A model generated the notes under the pieces. It did not search any database. It was not told the DNA's origin and was given only the letters and a program-made list of their open reading frames with translations. The translations under genes and the position numbers were made by a program. Of a stretch of DNA of 64,000 nucleotides, positions 1-12,000 are shown in pieces. The stretch lies in contig OW203762.1 in assembly GCA_934045905.1 (NCBI GenBank), positions 18,446,345-18,510,344 on the forward strand. Reading direction: 5' to 3'. Numbering within the stretch: the stretch's first letter is position 1; every line of letters begins with the position of its first letter. The DNA is from Leuctra nigra (lineage: Eukaryota; Arthropoda; Insecta; Plecoptera; Leuctridae).

Positions 1-789
1 TTAAATTTAATAAATACATGGGTTGAAACAAATTTAATGGGGCTGAACGTGAATAAATGTAAAGTAGTAAATTTCACCAGGAAAAATAGAAGAGAAGACC
101 TTAATACAGAATTTAACTTGGGAGGAAACATACTAGAGGAGGTAGATGCCTACAAATATCTTGGAATACACATACACAAGAATCTAGGGTGGGGAGAACA
201 TATTAAAAAACTTACTAACAAGGGAATAAAAGCTCTAAATTTTGTAATGAGACAACTAAATGGTACTGGGGTTCACATTAAAGAAAAAGCATACAAAAGT
301 TTAATACGTCCGATGATTGAGTACGCTGGTTCAGTCTGGGATCCATACAATGAGAATTTAATCAAAGAAGTAGAGGGGGTGCAGAGATTAGCGGCGAGAA
401 GGGTTCTTGGTAGAGTAAAAAGTTTCAGAGTTGAAAGAAATGAGCAGGGGATAGTTGAAAAATTAAGAGAACGGCCCAGCGAGATGGTAAAATTTACTAA
501 ATTTAGTGGATGGGAAAATTTAGGGGAGAGAACGAAAAATGAAAGACTGATGAACTTCTTTAGGGTAAGGAATGGGTGGACAGGATGGGAGGAACTGGGG
601 GAAAGGGTGGGGAGAGGTGTTCAGAGAAGTGTTCGAAGAGGGTTAGAAATAACTGTAGAAGGATCAAAGACCGACATAGGAAAATATAGCTTCATAAGAA
701 GAACAATTAAAGACTGGAACAGTTTAAGTGAGGCAGCGAAAAAAGCTGAAGAACTTTTGGAATATAAAAGGATGATAGTGAAAAAGTGA
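1..789 (+). CDS. LINE reverse transcriptase, C-terminal part (partial at 5' end)
   Basis: The reading frame is open from base 1 through the stop at 787-789, so the first ATG (37) is internal and the real start lies upstream. What is visible is the region after the RT catalytic core. It includes a KYLGIHI motif typical of the RT thumb ('YLG' box), then IRPMIEYAGSVWDPY, which matches the conserved 'IRPILEYASPVWDPY' type block of CR1/Jockey-like LINE ORF2 proteins, and a basic C-terminal tail. The polymerase motifs (YADD and earlier) would be upstream. There is no internal stop or frameshift, so this copy is young or recently active, at least over its 3' end. It is transposon cargo and has no link to the host genes downstream. 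The exact clade is not assigned. Confidence 0.8.
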   Translation, partial: LNLINTWVETNLMGLNVNKCKVVNFTRKNRREDLNTEFNLGGNILEEVDAYKYLGIHIHKNLGWGEHIKKLTNKGIKALNFVMRQLNGTGVHIKEKAYKSLIRPMIEYAGSVWDPYNENLIKEVEGVQRLAARRVLGRVKSFRVERNEQGIVEKLRERPSEMVKFTKFSGWENLGERTKNERLMNFFRVRNGWTGWEELGERVGRGVQRSVRRGLEITVEGSKTDIGKYSFIRRTIKDWNSLSEAAKKAEELLEYKRMIVKK

Positions 790-867
790 AGAAAGAAGTA
801 GAAGAAAGAAAAGACTGCCACCGTGCCAAAGCACATTTGCAGGATATATTACAAATACAAATACAAA
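1..867 (+). mobile_element. 3' end of a non-LTR retrotransposon (LINE), cut by the window edge
   Basis: This is the 3' part of a LINE: a reverse-transcriptase C-terminal ORF, a short 3' UTR, and a terminal tail made of repeated ACAAAT units (about 850-867). The same 3'-terminal sequence (CACCGTGCCAAAG...GCAGGATAT, then ACAAAT repeats) recurs at 6084-6131, so this is a dispersed family. The 5' part lies outside the window. Confidence 0.8.
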
Positions 868-1158
868 TGGACATCTCCCGAATTGAGTTCCACCGAACTG
901 AACCCTGTCGCCCCCCTCTCCGTACCCATTCCGGACTGCCTACTCTCCTTGATCTCCATTTATGAGAAGCAAAATAAAAACTTGATGTGCGCAAAAATAC
1001 CTAATTGTCGATGCGCCATAAAACAATATTTTTCTATCTCATACTGCAATCGTGAGTTTCATATCACTCGCACCAAACCATTATTTTTGCTTCTGTTTAG
1101 ATGGAATAGATTTTAGCCAAAATATATTATTAAAATTATTAAAATGGACCCTCAAATT
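868..1158. other. No gene seen
   Basis: AT-rich sequence between the LINE tail and the hAT-like element. ORFs here are short, without recognisable domains, and I see no splice structure linking them to the plus-strand gene downstream. Confidence 0.5.
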
Positions 1159-1871
1159 ATTAAAACTAGGGGTGTTCAACGATTATTTTATTTAAATCGA
1201 TTATTAATTCGATTTTCGTAATTTAAATCGATTAATAATCGAATTAAATCGTATTGATATCATCATGTTCAGGGTGGTCATCATATCGTCTTTTACGGCA
1301 ATATTAACTCAACAATGAAATGTGTCCGGGAAGTCATTCATTTTTACCTCAAATATGCTGTAATGTGCCGTAATTAATTTAATCATCACTGATAAATGGT
1401 AATGCGAATTAGAAATATACACCGAAACTTGGGAAAATACACACAAACATAAATGTGGCTCATTCCATTCTACTCCACCCAAAGTCGTTGCGCCTAGAAT
1501 TTTGATTTTTTCTATATTTTGCACAGTAGTTCCTACATATAAGCTGATATCAAATCTCTAGTTTCAGTTCGTTTCAAGTCGGCGTACTCAAATTACGTGT
1601 AATTAAAGATGGCGCGGACGGGAAAATCGGTGTTTTTAAGCTTCCAGGAGAAATGCTGCCATTTCCATACTATTCAAGTTAACAGAACGATCTTAGCGGC
1701 GTTTTGTTCATAAAAGATCGGTCTATAATTATGTTTCTTACAATTTTGCTGTATATGGAACCCTTCATAATATAATTTGCCCTCAAACTTTGACTAAAAT
1801 TCTTAAATTTTTCCAATATTTGAGGCATGATTATGAATAGAAGGGAGTGATGGTTCAAACACCCAATTTTT

Positions 1872-3399
1872 GAGCGAGCGTAGCGAGCGTCACCACGGTA
1901 CTCTTATGGCACTTTCTCTGTGTGTTTTTTTTTTTTTTTTTTTTTTTGCCTGCACTGCCCAGGTCAAACCGCACAACCAATCGATCTGAAATTTTGTACA
2001 CATACTAACGTAATCTATGCGATCCCTGGGATCTTTTCTGAACGAGATCCTGTGATTGGTTCAAATTTTATAAAAATTATCTTTCGATTGGTTGGTTCGA
2101 TCAATTTGAAATTTAGCAAAGTTATTGCAACCAACATTGTACCCAATCAAAAAATAATTCAGCCAAATCCTCCAATTGGTTCAAATTTGAAACCATTTTT
2201 CCTGTGATTTTTGAAATTTAAACTGGAACCGATTGACCGACCAACTAAAAACTTCGCATGGTCATTGGTACCAACATTTAAGGTATTTTTGCCAATTTTC
2301 ACTCTAATCTGTCGTTATTTTCAAAAGTTTTTGTCATTTTAGGGACATTTTGCGTGTTGGCTGTCAAATTCACGGCGACTTCGAATCTACAAGGCAAGGT
2401 AGTTAGAGCAGAAAGTTTTAAACGATATGAAACTAATAATGACCGTTCAACAGATTGATCTGATATTGTGTACACACACTACATATCATATCATATGGGT
2501 GGTCCCAGGTATATTTTTTGAACGAAATCCTGTGATTTTTGAAAATTAACAAGGAACCGTTCAATCATAAAGGTTTAATCGATCAACTTAAAACTTAGCA
2601 AGGATTGGCAACTTAAAACTTAGCAAGGATTGGCAACTTAAAACTTAGCAAGGATTGGCACCAATATTTTTCATTTGTATACTTAATTTAAAACGGCCTA
2701 TAGCCACACCACCATTTGACCTATCAAATGGTCTTCGATTAATCTGATCAATCAAACTCATATTTTGCATGGTCGTTCAGACCAACATTGTCTCTTATTT
2801 TACAAATTTTCAGCCCTACCAGTCAAGAACATAGATGCACTTATTGACAGTTTTAATAACTGTCAGAAATGACATTTCAAAACAGAAATTCCACTGCATT
2901 CTGGGTTGCTCTATGTAGCAAAGCAAAGTTTATAGATGGCTATTCTCAATATCAAGTAAGACAGATTCTTTTCTTAGTTGATCATATTGCAATACATAAT
3001 GTAGTTAAAATGTAAAGTAGGTATTTCATATACATAGGTATAGGTATACCTTATCTAAAATAATTTATTTTACGATATGGATTGTGTTTCACAGTTATGA
3101 AAACGACGTTTTGACTAGATAACATCATATTTTACACATTTCCAGCACAATCGGTCAAGAATTTACAGACTTATTGCTGTTTTAAGTGTTTGAATATCTG
3201 TCCAAAGAGATTGATGGAAAAATATCAGTACAATAATCTGTTATTTAATTGATCCAGAGTGTTTATGAAAGTTGCAAGGAAAATTGGTAATAAATAATGT
3301 ATAGTAAGTTATCTTTGATTGAATGGATCGTGCTATGATTGGCGATGTCGTGCGTGTCGGTGCTCGCTCATCAACGCGTTACACCGAGCGTTTTCCTAG
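1872..3399 (+). mobile_element. GAGCGAGCG...CCTAG element, copy A (Helitron/Helentron-like candidate)
   Basis: The left end reads GAGCGAGCGTAGCGAGCG and is followed by CACTTTCTCTGTGTG and a T tract. The right end carries GCTCGCTCATCAACGCG, then GAGCGTTTTCCTAG. The left terminal GAGCGAG pairs with the subterminal CTCGCTC. All three copies in the window have T on the left and T on the right of the boundary. The empty site can be read from the opposite arm of the surrounding hAT foldback, and there is no target duplication longer than about 1 bp. T/T target use without duplication, a hairpin and a CTAG 3' end suggest a Helitron/Helentron-type element, but no Rep/helicase is encoded here. Copies B and C are at 37065-43230 and 60352-63342. 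Confidence 0.6.
2585..2660 (+). repeat. Three 25-bp tandem units inside copy A
   Basis: The unit AACTTAAAACTTAGCAAGG plus ATTGGC is repeated three times with a 25-bp period. Copy B has this unit once (near 43048), so the expansion is specific to copy A. Confidence 0.9.
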
Positions 3400-3890
3400 T
3401 ATTTTAGTTTCACCTTATATGTAAGAATAGATTTTCACACTTCATTGTTAGTTTTTATTAATTGTTTTTTACCAAAAAAAAGTCAAAACCCTAAAAAGTA
3501 CCATTTTTGGTCCCATTTTCCTCAGGCGGGGGACCAGATAAAAATTTGCGCTCAACGGCAAAATAACCAGCATTACTTGATGTATAATTGCTGCAAGTTT
3601 GGACTTGTTTTTTTAACGGGTGTGGAAATGCATTTTCACGTGCATTTCCAGGTGCAAAAATGCATTTCCACACCCGTTAAAAAAACAAGTCCAAACTTGC
3701 AGCAATTATACATCAAGTAATGCTGGTTATTTTGCCGTTGAGCGCAAATTTTTATCTGGTCCCCCGCCTGAGGAAAATGGGACCAAAAATGGTACTTTTT
3801 AGGGTTTTGACTTTTTTTTGGTAAAAAACAATTAATAAAAACTAACAATGAAGTGTGAAAATCTATTCTTACATATAAGGTGAAACTAAA
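3400..3890. repeat. Near-perfect palindrome at the centre of the hAT-like foldback
   Basis: Each side carries the same roughly 240 bases in inverted orientation, around a short centre near 3636-3655 containing CACGTG. The same peptide is encoded in mirrored positions on both strands, which is why apparent ORFs occur in pairs here. They are not genes. Confidence 0.9.
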
Positions 3891-4237
3891 ATAAAATTGG
3901 GTGTTTGAACCATCACTCCCTTCTATTCATAATCATGCCTCAAATATTGGAAAAATTTAAGAATTTTAGTCAAAGTTTGAGGGCAAATTACATTATGAAG
4001 GGTTCCATATACAGCAAAATTGTAAGGAACATAATTATAGACCGATCTTTTATGAACAAAACGCCGCAAAGATCGTTCTGTTATCTTGAATAGTATGGAA
4101 ATGGCAGCATTTCTCCTGGAAGCTTAAAAACACCGATTTTCCCGTCCGCGCCATCTTTAATTACACGTAATTTGAGTACGCCGACTTGAAACGAACTGAA
4201 ACTAGAGATTTGATATCAGCTTATATGTAGGAACAAC

Positions 4238-5421
4238 TGTGTTACGTTTGAATTTTGGCGCCCCGGCCTGCCGCCCTTCACATGTCAAGGTCTTTGCTTA
4301 TGCGTTGCTTTTGGTTCGAGGCGACCTATCTAGGCGCTGGGTTGGAGACTCCTCGCTCTAGCTAGGCCGCCCCATATTCGCTCTGTCTCTGTCTGTTCGA
4401 TGGACAAGCTGATCTTCTTTCTCTCTCGAAAGCACATGTTGATCGATCGGAGATCAATTGCTGGATTGTAACGAGAGATCGGGGCCTTTTGACGACTAGA
4501 CTTTGGTGAAGACGGTTCGGTTTCGCAGGGGAGTTCGTGAGTAGAATCCTTCGGGAGTTTAATGTTTTACACGCTTGTGGATCTGGGTTCTTTGGTTTCT
4601 CCTCTGAACCATAAAACATTAAACTTAGCTGATTCGAGTTTGAGGTATTTATTTACTTGCTTTCGTCGATCGCGTTAACTTCGTTGAGATTCATGTATTC
4701 TCAGTGCTCTTTGTCAGGGAGATAACAGTGCACATGTTATCCGACTGCATGGGCGTTATTCCCGTTCAGGTCTATCTAAAGTCTGGTTGTTAATTGTGCC
4801 GCTTCTAAGTCTAGTTAAACCTATTCTAAATTCTATTTTGTAACTTGAACCTATCTAAATTTGATAGAAGCGCTACGTGAAGATCACGTATGTGTCTGGA
4901 ACTTGGCTAGTTTTCACTAGCGTATTTCTGTAAGTACTTACATATTGTGTGTATTATTATTATTTCAAGTGTATTTTCTATGTAATTTGAATAGTGTATT
5001 TCTTATGTATTTTTGGCTCGACCTTGGGTCTGCCATCTCTCTCATTCCACGACAGGCATTTGACCTTGTGGAATATTTGACTGTACGGATAGTACATTTC
5101 ATTACTATGTTTAATACCATTGTAACTCTGAATAATCTTTGATTTGTCAAGATTTATTATTCACTCTGTACGACCATTAGGGTCTATTTCACTTTGATTA
5201 CTTTTCAATATACTGACCCTCAGTTGTCCCTGAGTGGTACAACATTATTCACCTGTTTATCTGTCGAATATACACCTCTATTCCATCCATGTACTAATTC
5301 TATATTTTATCTCACATCCCCGAGCCATCACCACTTGGACCAGTCACCCACTCCCCTCTTCGGCTTTCGCCGGCCGGAGCAATTTTAGTTGCCAACCCAG
5401 AGTTGGGCAGGAGAAAAGGCA
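4238..5421. mobile_element. Solo LTR
   Basis: The element starts TGTGTTACG and ends AAAAGGCA (TG...CA) and is flanked by a 5-bp duplication ACAAC (4233-4237 and 5422-5426). The intact opposite arm of the host foldback (near 1520-1535) shows the empty site, so the insertion boundaries are well supported. Length is 1184 bp, with no internal retroviral-type ORF and no second LTR, consistent with a solo LTR left by recombination. Its orientation and family are not determined. Confidence 0.85.
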
Positions 5422-5803
5422 ACAACTGTGCAAAATATAAAAAAAATCAAAATTCTAGGCGCAACGACTTTGGGTGAAGTAGAATGGAATGAGCCATGTA
5501 TCACTAAAATATTACGCACACAAAGAAAAATGTAGACAGAATGAAGGCAGCCATTTTAGATGTTGTAAAATTCAACCATTTTCAAGGCGGCAAATTCAAA
5601 TTGATGTAATTCGATTATGTATTTTAAGATCGATTAATCGTTTTGAATGTCATAATCGATTAATCGTTTCGATTAAATCGTAATCATGAACATCCCTAAT
5701 TAAAACCCAATTTAAATTATATTTTATTCAATATCATTGAAAATGTGAAAATGTTAAAATAGCCTTTGAATAACCGTTGAAGCATAACTTGTCTCTTGTA
5801 CAG

Positions 5804-6022
5804 AGGGAGATTCGAATGTTGAAGGACCACAACCAGAACCTGTTACGGCACATAGCTCAGCAGTCGTTGGAGAACAAAGCAGAAAAGCTGATGACCGCTC
5901 TTAGCGGTCGGTCGGCTGATTCGAGCCAAGAAGACATCCGAGCCAGCAAGTTGCTACACGTGAATACGGTACCCTCCGATCTGAGTGCAATTTCAAACAA
6001 CTCTAAGAAGCAGGCGAAAGAC
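5804..6022 (+). CDS. RPGRIP1-like exon (first seen in window)
   Basis: The exon follows acceptor CTTGTACAG and ends at donor GTGAGT (6023). It has 73 codons, phase 0 in and out. It is Gln/Leu-rich with coiled-coil character (MLKDHNQNLLRHIAQQSL...), then Ser-rich. No start codon is required, because the frame enters from an upstream exon outside the window. The assignment to the downstream gene rests on strand, phase and position. Confidence 0.6.
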
Positions 6023-9000
6023 GTGAGTGATGACACACTGGAATAGAATTGTTTAGTACGTAGAATGTAGCTTTGGATGAAGATGCCACCGTGCCAAAGA
6101 CACATTTGCAGGATATTACAAATACAAATAAAATGCACGCAATATTGGCCTCAAGTCAAGAAAGAAGTTACCTAGTACAGAATTCATTCTGGTGTAAAGT
6201 TGGGTTCACATGACTGGAATTTATTCGTACACCCGAACGATTTTCATTCATTAGCCAATCGTGGATGCCCACACCCACAATATTTCTACCTGGCTTGTGA
6301 TTGGCTAAATGGCTATTGTATGCAAATTGTTCCGGTGATCGAATAAATTTCGGTCATGTGAACCCGGCTTAAGAAGTTCAAATCAAGATAAGTTAATAGT
6401 TTCCCGGGTTTGCTGATGAGCAGAATTCCGGCATATAGGTAAGAAGGGTTAGATAGAGAAAGCATATCCATTTGAATGTATCTGTAGAGCCACCGAGCGA
6501 GGATGAAGGGGGGTAGGTACCTTGTTCCCTCCCAGTAAGGGTAGTGACTAAAATCCCGACAGCCGGGATTTTCAGGTTAAAAAAATAGTCTCGACTGGCC
6601 TTGTTTATTTATATACTGGTTAAGAACGGCTTTCAGTATGACCGTCCAGATGGCGCTATGGATAGCGTACTGGACCACGGTGCAAGAGGTCGTCGGTTCG
6701 AATCCGGCCGGGAGCACATTTTTTTTTATTTGTAATTTTCACAAGTTTTAATTCTGCCTAACCATAGAGTTATTTTTTTTAAGTTGCCCAGTTCGAATTT
6801 GTTTACCCATAGAGAGTTTTATTCCTTAGGCTGCCCAGTAAAACCTACGGTCGGGACAATTTTTTTAACCTGAAAGTCCCGGCTGTCGGGATCGTAGTCA
6901 CACCCCCCAGTAAGGCGCCAACGACTAAAATCAGTGTTTTTCTTTTCCCCCCTTCTTCAGATCAGGGATAAATGCGTTTCATGGCATGCTGATTCCAAAA
7001 TTAGGTACCTACCCACTTGATAACCAAATAACAAGTTGTCATGGCAGTGAATATTTGAATAAAAAATTACTGGTTTATAATGGAATCACATGGACATGAC
7101 ATGATATTTCTAACTTATCCCAATTTCGCATTATTTTCACATTTTTCATGGCGTAATTGCGTATTTTGCTGATGATACTGCTTTTTTTAATGCTGATACC
7201 TACTGCCTATGTTGAGGATTTTGATACTGCATTTTGTGCCTTTTTTGACATTTCATGTCTTTTTGGGGCTTCATACCATCTGAAAATCCTGACCTACTGA
7301 TGAGCATGACTTGAAAACGATTCAACTTACCTCAGGATCATACCTTATTGTACTTCCTTTCTACAGAAAATTAACGAGTCAATTCCGCCTGCTCTGAAAG
7401 GAAGTTTAGTAGATTTGAATGGGGAAAAAAAGAAAGTATCCATCGATGAAAGCATCAATGGCAATATTTCATATAAGGAACTGATTGACTGTCTTTCAAA
7501 GCAGAAGAAGCAAGAGAGCGAAAATAATTTGTACCTGGAGAGGAGCCTGCCTGATTTTGAAAGGAAAAGTGACACTGGTTCTAGTAATGAATTAGCTGCA
7601 TCATCCAATAGTTCAGGTTCCCTCAAGGGCGTGGATAAGAAGAAGAAATCAGCCCTATCTGATCCTTCCAAGTCGGTATCAGATTCGGAGATATTGCAGA
7701 AGAGACTGAAGCTCAGCAAACGGAACTCGGATACAGCAAGAGTAAGTTTTAAAAAGGAGACGGATTTGGACCCGTTGCCGACGGTTCTCAACCAAGGCGC
7801 CAGACTGGAAGAGTTGCTGAAGCTGGAGGATAGGAATCATTTAAAATCAAGAACATCTGAGAGCAGCTATGGTGTATGAGATACAAACGGTGGGGGAACT
7901 CATTTCAACTACTCTTGAAAAATATCATTATGACATGAGCTATGAATTTATGGCACATAATATGCCAAGTTTTTTCAATCCTAGTCTATAATACTGCTAC
8001 GTAAGGACACTCGAATGTGACTATAATATATTTTATTATTTGCAATTTTAAAAAACATAATTTTACAAAATTACATTGTCCAAAATGTTGAATTTCCGTG
8101 TCGATGATCGGTTGAATGTGAATGGCTTGTGACAGGTATCGGCACTGACAAAATCGCATCAGGCGCTGCAGAAAAACCTAGGCGAGTTGATGGAGCAACA
8201 CAGGATGATGGATCAGCAGATGAAGATTCTCCTTCAGTTATGCTTTCATTCATTTCATTTTACGGACATTAGCTTTATTCCTTAAGAGGCAAACGGAAGC
8301 GAACGGGAATCGCACGGTTCATCAGAGCTTTTTTTTTAAATTGTGTCTTCCCACTTAATAATTTTTAAAAATCAGATAGTAACGACCCATTACAGCCTAA
8401 AAGACTAAATAATGCCGCACATTAGAGTTCATTATGACCTCTGGTGCAACCTCAAAGTGTTAAATACGATATTTTTAATAAAATAATCGAAAATAATCGT
8501 ATTTAACCCTTTGAGGTCAGACCAGAGGTCATAATGAACTCCAGTGTGCGGCATTATTTAGTACTATATTAGGCTGTTATGGGTAGTTACTATCTGATTT
8601 TTTAAAATATTTAAGTGGGAAGACACAATTTCAAAAAACGCTCTGACGAACCGTGCGATTCCCGCTCGCTTCCGTTTGCCTCTTAACGTAGGTACTAGGT
8701 TGTGTATTTCATTTTATCAGACAACAGAAGAACCTTCTTTGTTTGCTGAACCTGAACGTGGGAGGATGAGATTGTGATGAGAATTTGAAATATTTCATCA
8801 TACAGTCCTCACCTTTTAACTGGATTCATACTTTGCATGATCTCTTGTTTTGCCACTGACACTGCATGACCATGAACTAATTAATACTTTCCTAGATGTC
8901 CAATTCTGCAGCCCTAGAAGATGGTGGATTTTTCTCCACCCCCCAGCCCAATATTCCAAGTTATATACCTAATTATACCCTAACTAAAATAGTACCATTC

Positions 9001-12000
9001 CTCTAAAAAGGCACTTTATCTCATTTTATACATATACCGGGTGGCCCCAAAAAAACGCACAATGGGCGAGACATCCCTGTGACAAAACTACTCCACAAAT
9101 TAGATTGAAACTTTCACATATATACAACATACTATAGTTACAGCTGCTAGAATTGGGTTGTCGATAATTGATTATACGGAGCCGCGTTCAGTAACGGCCA
9201 TTGCCGGGACGCTGTTTCTTCACAACTACTATGAACCAATATCAAGTTAAAAATGTCAAATATTATTCAAAATATATTGCCATCATTTGTGTAAAAGTTT
9301 CAATACATTTATATCACTGTAAAAAAAGTTGTGGTACCTTGAAGTTGAGCTTAAAAGCAGAACATACGGTAGATAATTTCACAAGTTTTATTAGTACACG
9401 ATAATTTGAAAATGTGAAATTAATATCTTAAGGATATTCTGCTTTTAAGCTGAACTTCAAGATAACAAAACTTTTGTTCCATTGATCCAAATGTATTGAA
9501 ATTTTTACACAATTGATAGCAATATATTGTGAATAAAATGTTAAATTTTCAGCTTGATTTGTATTTTTGAATAAACAGCGTCCTGACCAATTGACGTTCT
9601 CTGAAAGGCGCACTGTTTGCGCTCCGTATAATCGATTTTTCAACAACCAAATTAGAAAAGCTATAACATTTTTCTTACAAAAGTTATGCTTTTGAAACTT
9701 TCAAACGTCAAACCAGGGGCGGATCCAAGGAGGGGCGGAAGGGGCGATCGCCCCCCCATGATTCTTCCTCCACCTTCTATTAAGATCAGCAGATTGATTT
9801 TTCATTTCGTCAAATTTACAAAAATATCGTAATCATGGCTTGTTTATTGGCAAGGATTAATCTTTGCTCTAAAAGTGCCTTTAAACTAAATGTTTTCTTC
9901 AATATTTTGAAAAAAAAATTGCCAGAAAAGATGGGTCTTTGGCGGCTGAGAGCATGGGCGTCCACAGGGGTGACTCGGGGGCAAGGATGTCAGGATAGCA
10001 TACAAATTTGGTGGTGTTTTTGGTGGTCAAACCAAAAAATACCCTGCGGGGCAAGGTGGGGGCACTCCTAACGTCTCAAAATTTGATTTTAAAGTGTCCA
10101 AAAACCAAACCCCTTAACCCGTGGGACAATTGTTTTCCTTGCATTACCCCCACCCCCTGGCAAAAAATCTGCGGACGCCCGTGGCTGGGGATAGGTATAC
10201 CCCTAGACCCCCTTCATATTTTCCAAAATCGCCCCCCCCCCCCATGACGAGAGGCTAGATCCGCCCCTGCGTCAAACCTTAGTTATGTTGTTTATTATTT
10301 TCAGCCCGATGTGTGCAGTAGTTTCATCACAGCAATGTCTCGCCCATTGTGCATTTTTTTGGGCCACCTGGTATAATAATTAACTGCTTATACAATAAAT
10401 TGCACATTGACTGAGTCTACTGATACTAAAACTTGGTTTTTATGATTTGGTATAGTCATTTGAGCATGAAAAAGAGACATCTTCTGTGATGTAAACATTT
10501 ATTATTTGACCTGTTTCCCACCATACTGTAAGTGTAATGCATCTTCTTGTTTCTTGTCAGGGTGCAAATACCTCGACTTCTGAAACTACGAGTGGTGATA
10601 CTTATCACGCTCCGAGTCAGTACCAGAGTTCAGTCATCCAACCCACGGCAGGCAAGTCATTAAGCATGGAGGCTCAGAATAAGCAATTGAATGAACCCCA
10701 AACAGTAACAGGCAAGCTCTGTCGTAGACCAATTGTCAAGCGACTTAAGTGGCCTGGGTAAGCGAACGGGAATCACACTGTTCTTCAAAGTGTATTTTTT
10801 TTAAATATTGTCTTCCCACTACAGAATTTTAAAAAATCAGATAGTAGCAACCCATTACAGCCCAATAGACTAAATAATGCCACAAACTGGAGTATGCTTT
10901 ATGACCTCTTGTACGACCTCAAAGTATATGAAACACTGAGAGCTCTCTTTTGTGAACACTACAGTGCAAACTGAATTATTGTAGTCAACACCACTAAAAA
11001 GATAATTTGTACTGAAAGGTAACCCCTTTTTTCCTAGGAAATAAAATGGCATACCCCGTGGACTTGCGGGCTAGTCAGATCAAACATAGGTATCAAACTG
11101 GTCGAGTGGTATTGAATCTCCTTAATGTCTTGATTGACTCTCTCCAAATTTTTACAGTATAGAGATAAAGAGTAAAACTCTGCCTCTAGTGCTTCAAAAA
11201 AATCAGAAAAAATTAAAAAATAAAAATGTTTTTTCTCGTGTTGCGGAGGTGCTAATATGGGCAATGTGTGGATCTTTTGGCACCTCTGGCCTGAAATAGC
11301 TAAACAAAAACTAATACTTTTGTGCCACTAGAGGCACAGATTTACTCTTTATCTATAATCTATGAAAATTTGAAGACAATCGGTAAAGCTGTTTAGAAAA
11401 AATAGGGGTCACCCCTAAGTGCCTCAAAAACTTTGATTTCATCAAGTATTACAGACTCTTAAGAACCCTCGGTAATATAACGGAACTCTCGTGGTTCTTC
11501 AAAAGGTTATTTTGATTTTTTTTTGTTCAAACATAATTTTCAGAAATCAAAGAGCAGGTACACAATTAAACTCATTTCTATACGAAACAATGTCACAAAC
11601 TGGAGTAGAGTTAAATGTGTGCCTACTCCTCGATTTCTAAAAATGTTATTATTAGTGTGGAGGTAGGCCTCTTAATGATTATATTTGAAAAATTTTATCA
11701 TATCATTTCAGGTATTTCTGACAATCCCTCCAGAACCATAAATAATCTGAAATTCTCTGAAATTTCACAAGAACCATCCTCCTACATCTTTGCTCCCACT
11801 ACTCCCGCACCTCCAGCGATTCATCCGTCGTATGTGAGGCCATCTCAAGGCCAGGAACACAAGTCGGTTGGGACATCTGATGTCGAGGACGAAGTCGTGC
11901 AAAATGGCAAGCGCAGTATTGGAGTCACAACCAGGTTGGTAGACACTTGTTCAATCCTCCATCCATTAGACCCGTTCGCCTGTCTCTACTTGTCAGCACT

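Larger units (their letters stand above)
1167..5698. mobile_element. hAT-like non-autonomous foldback element, interrupted by two later insertions
   Basis: The ends are TAGGGGTGTTCA (1167 onward) and TGAACATCCCTA (ending 5698). They are inverted repeats flanked by a perfect 8-bp duplication ATTAAAAC (1159-1166 and 5699-5706), the hallmark of hAT transposition. The two halves are inverted copies of each other: 1300-1871 plus 3400-3640 pairs with 3650-4237 plus 5427-5698. The left arm is interrupted by a GAGCGAGCG element (1872-3399) and the right arm by a solo LTR (4238-5421). Removing both leaves a palindromic element of about 1.8 kb. No transposase is encoded, so it would depend on an autonomous relative. 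Confidence 0.85.

Noticed and set aside
3445..3848. Identical peptides on both strands around 3.4-3.8 kb
   Set aside because: Produced by the palindrome at the centre of the hAT-like foldback, not by genes.
6640..6716. Functional tRNA gene
   Set aside because: The acceptor stem does not pair and the anticodon arm is poor, although A and B boxes are good; kept only as tRNA-like.
10652..10761. Coding continuation of the 10561 exon to a stop at 10761
   Set aside because: The tail runs into the decayed TTAA MITE, and an in-phase GC donor at 10652 joins to the next exon.
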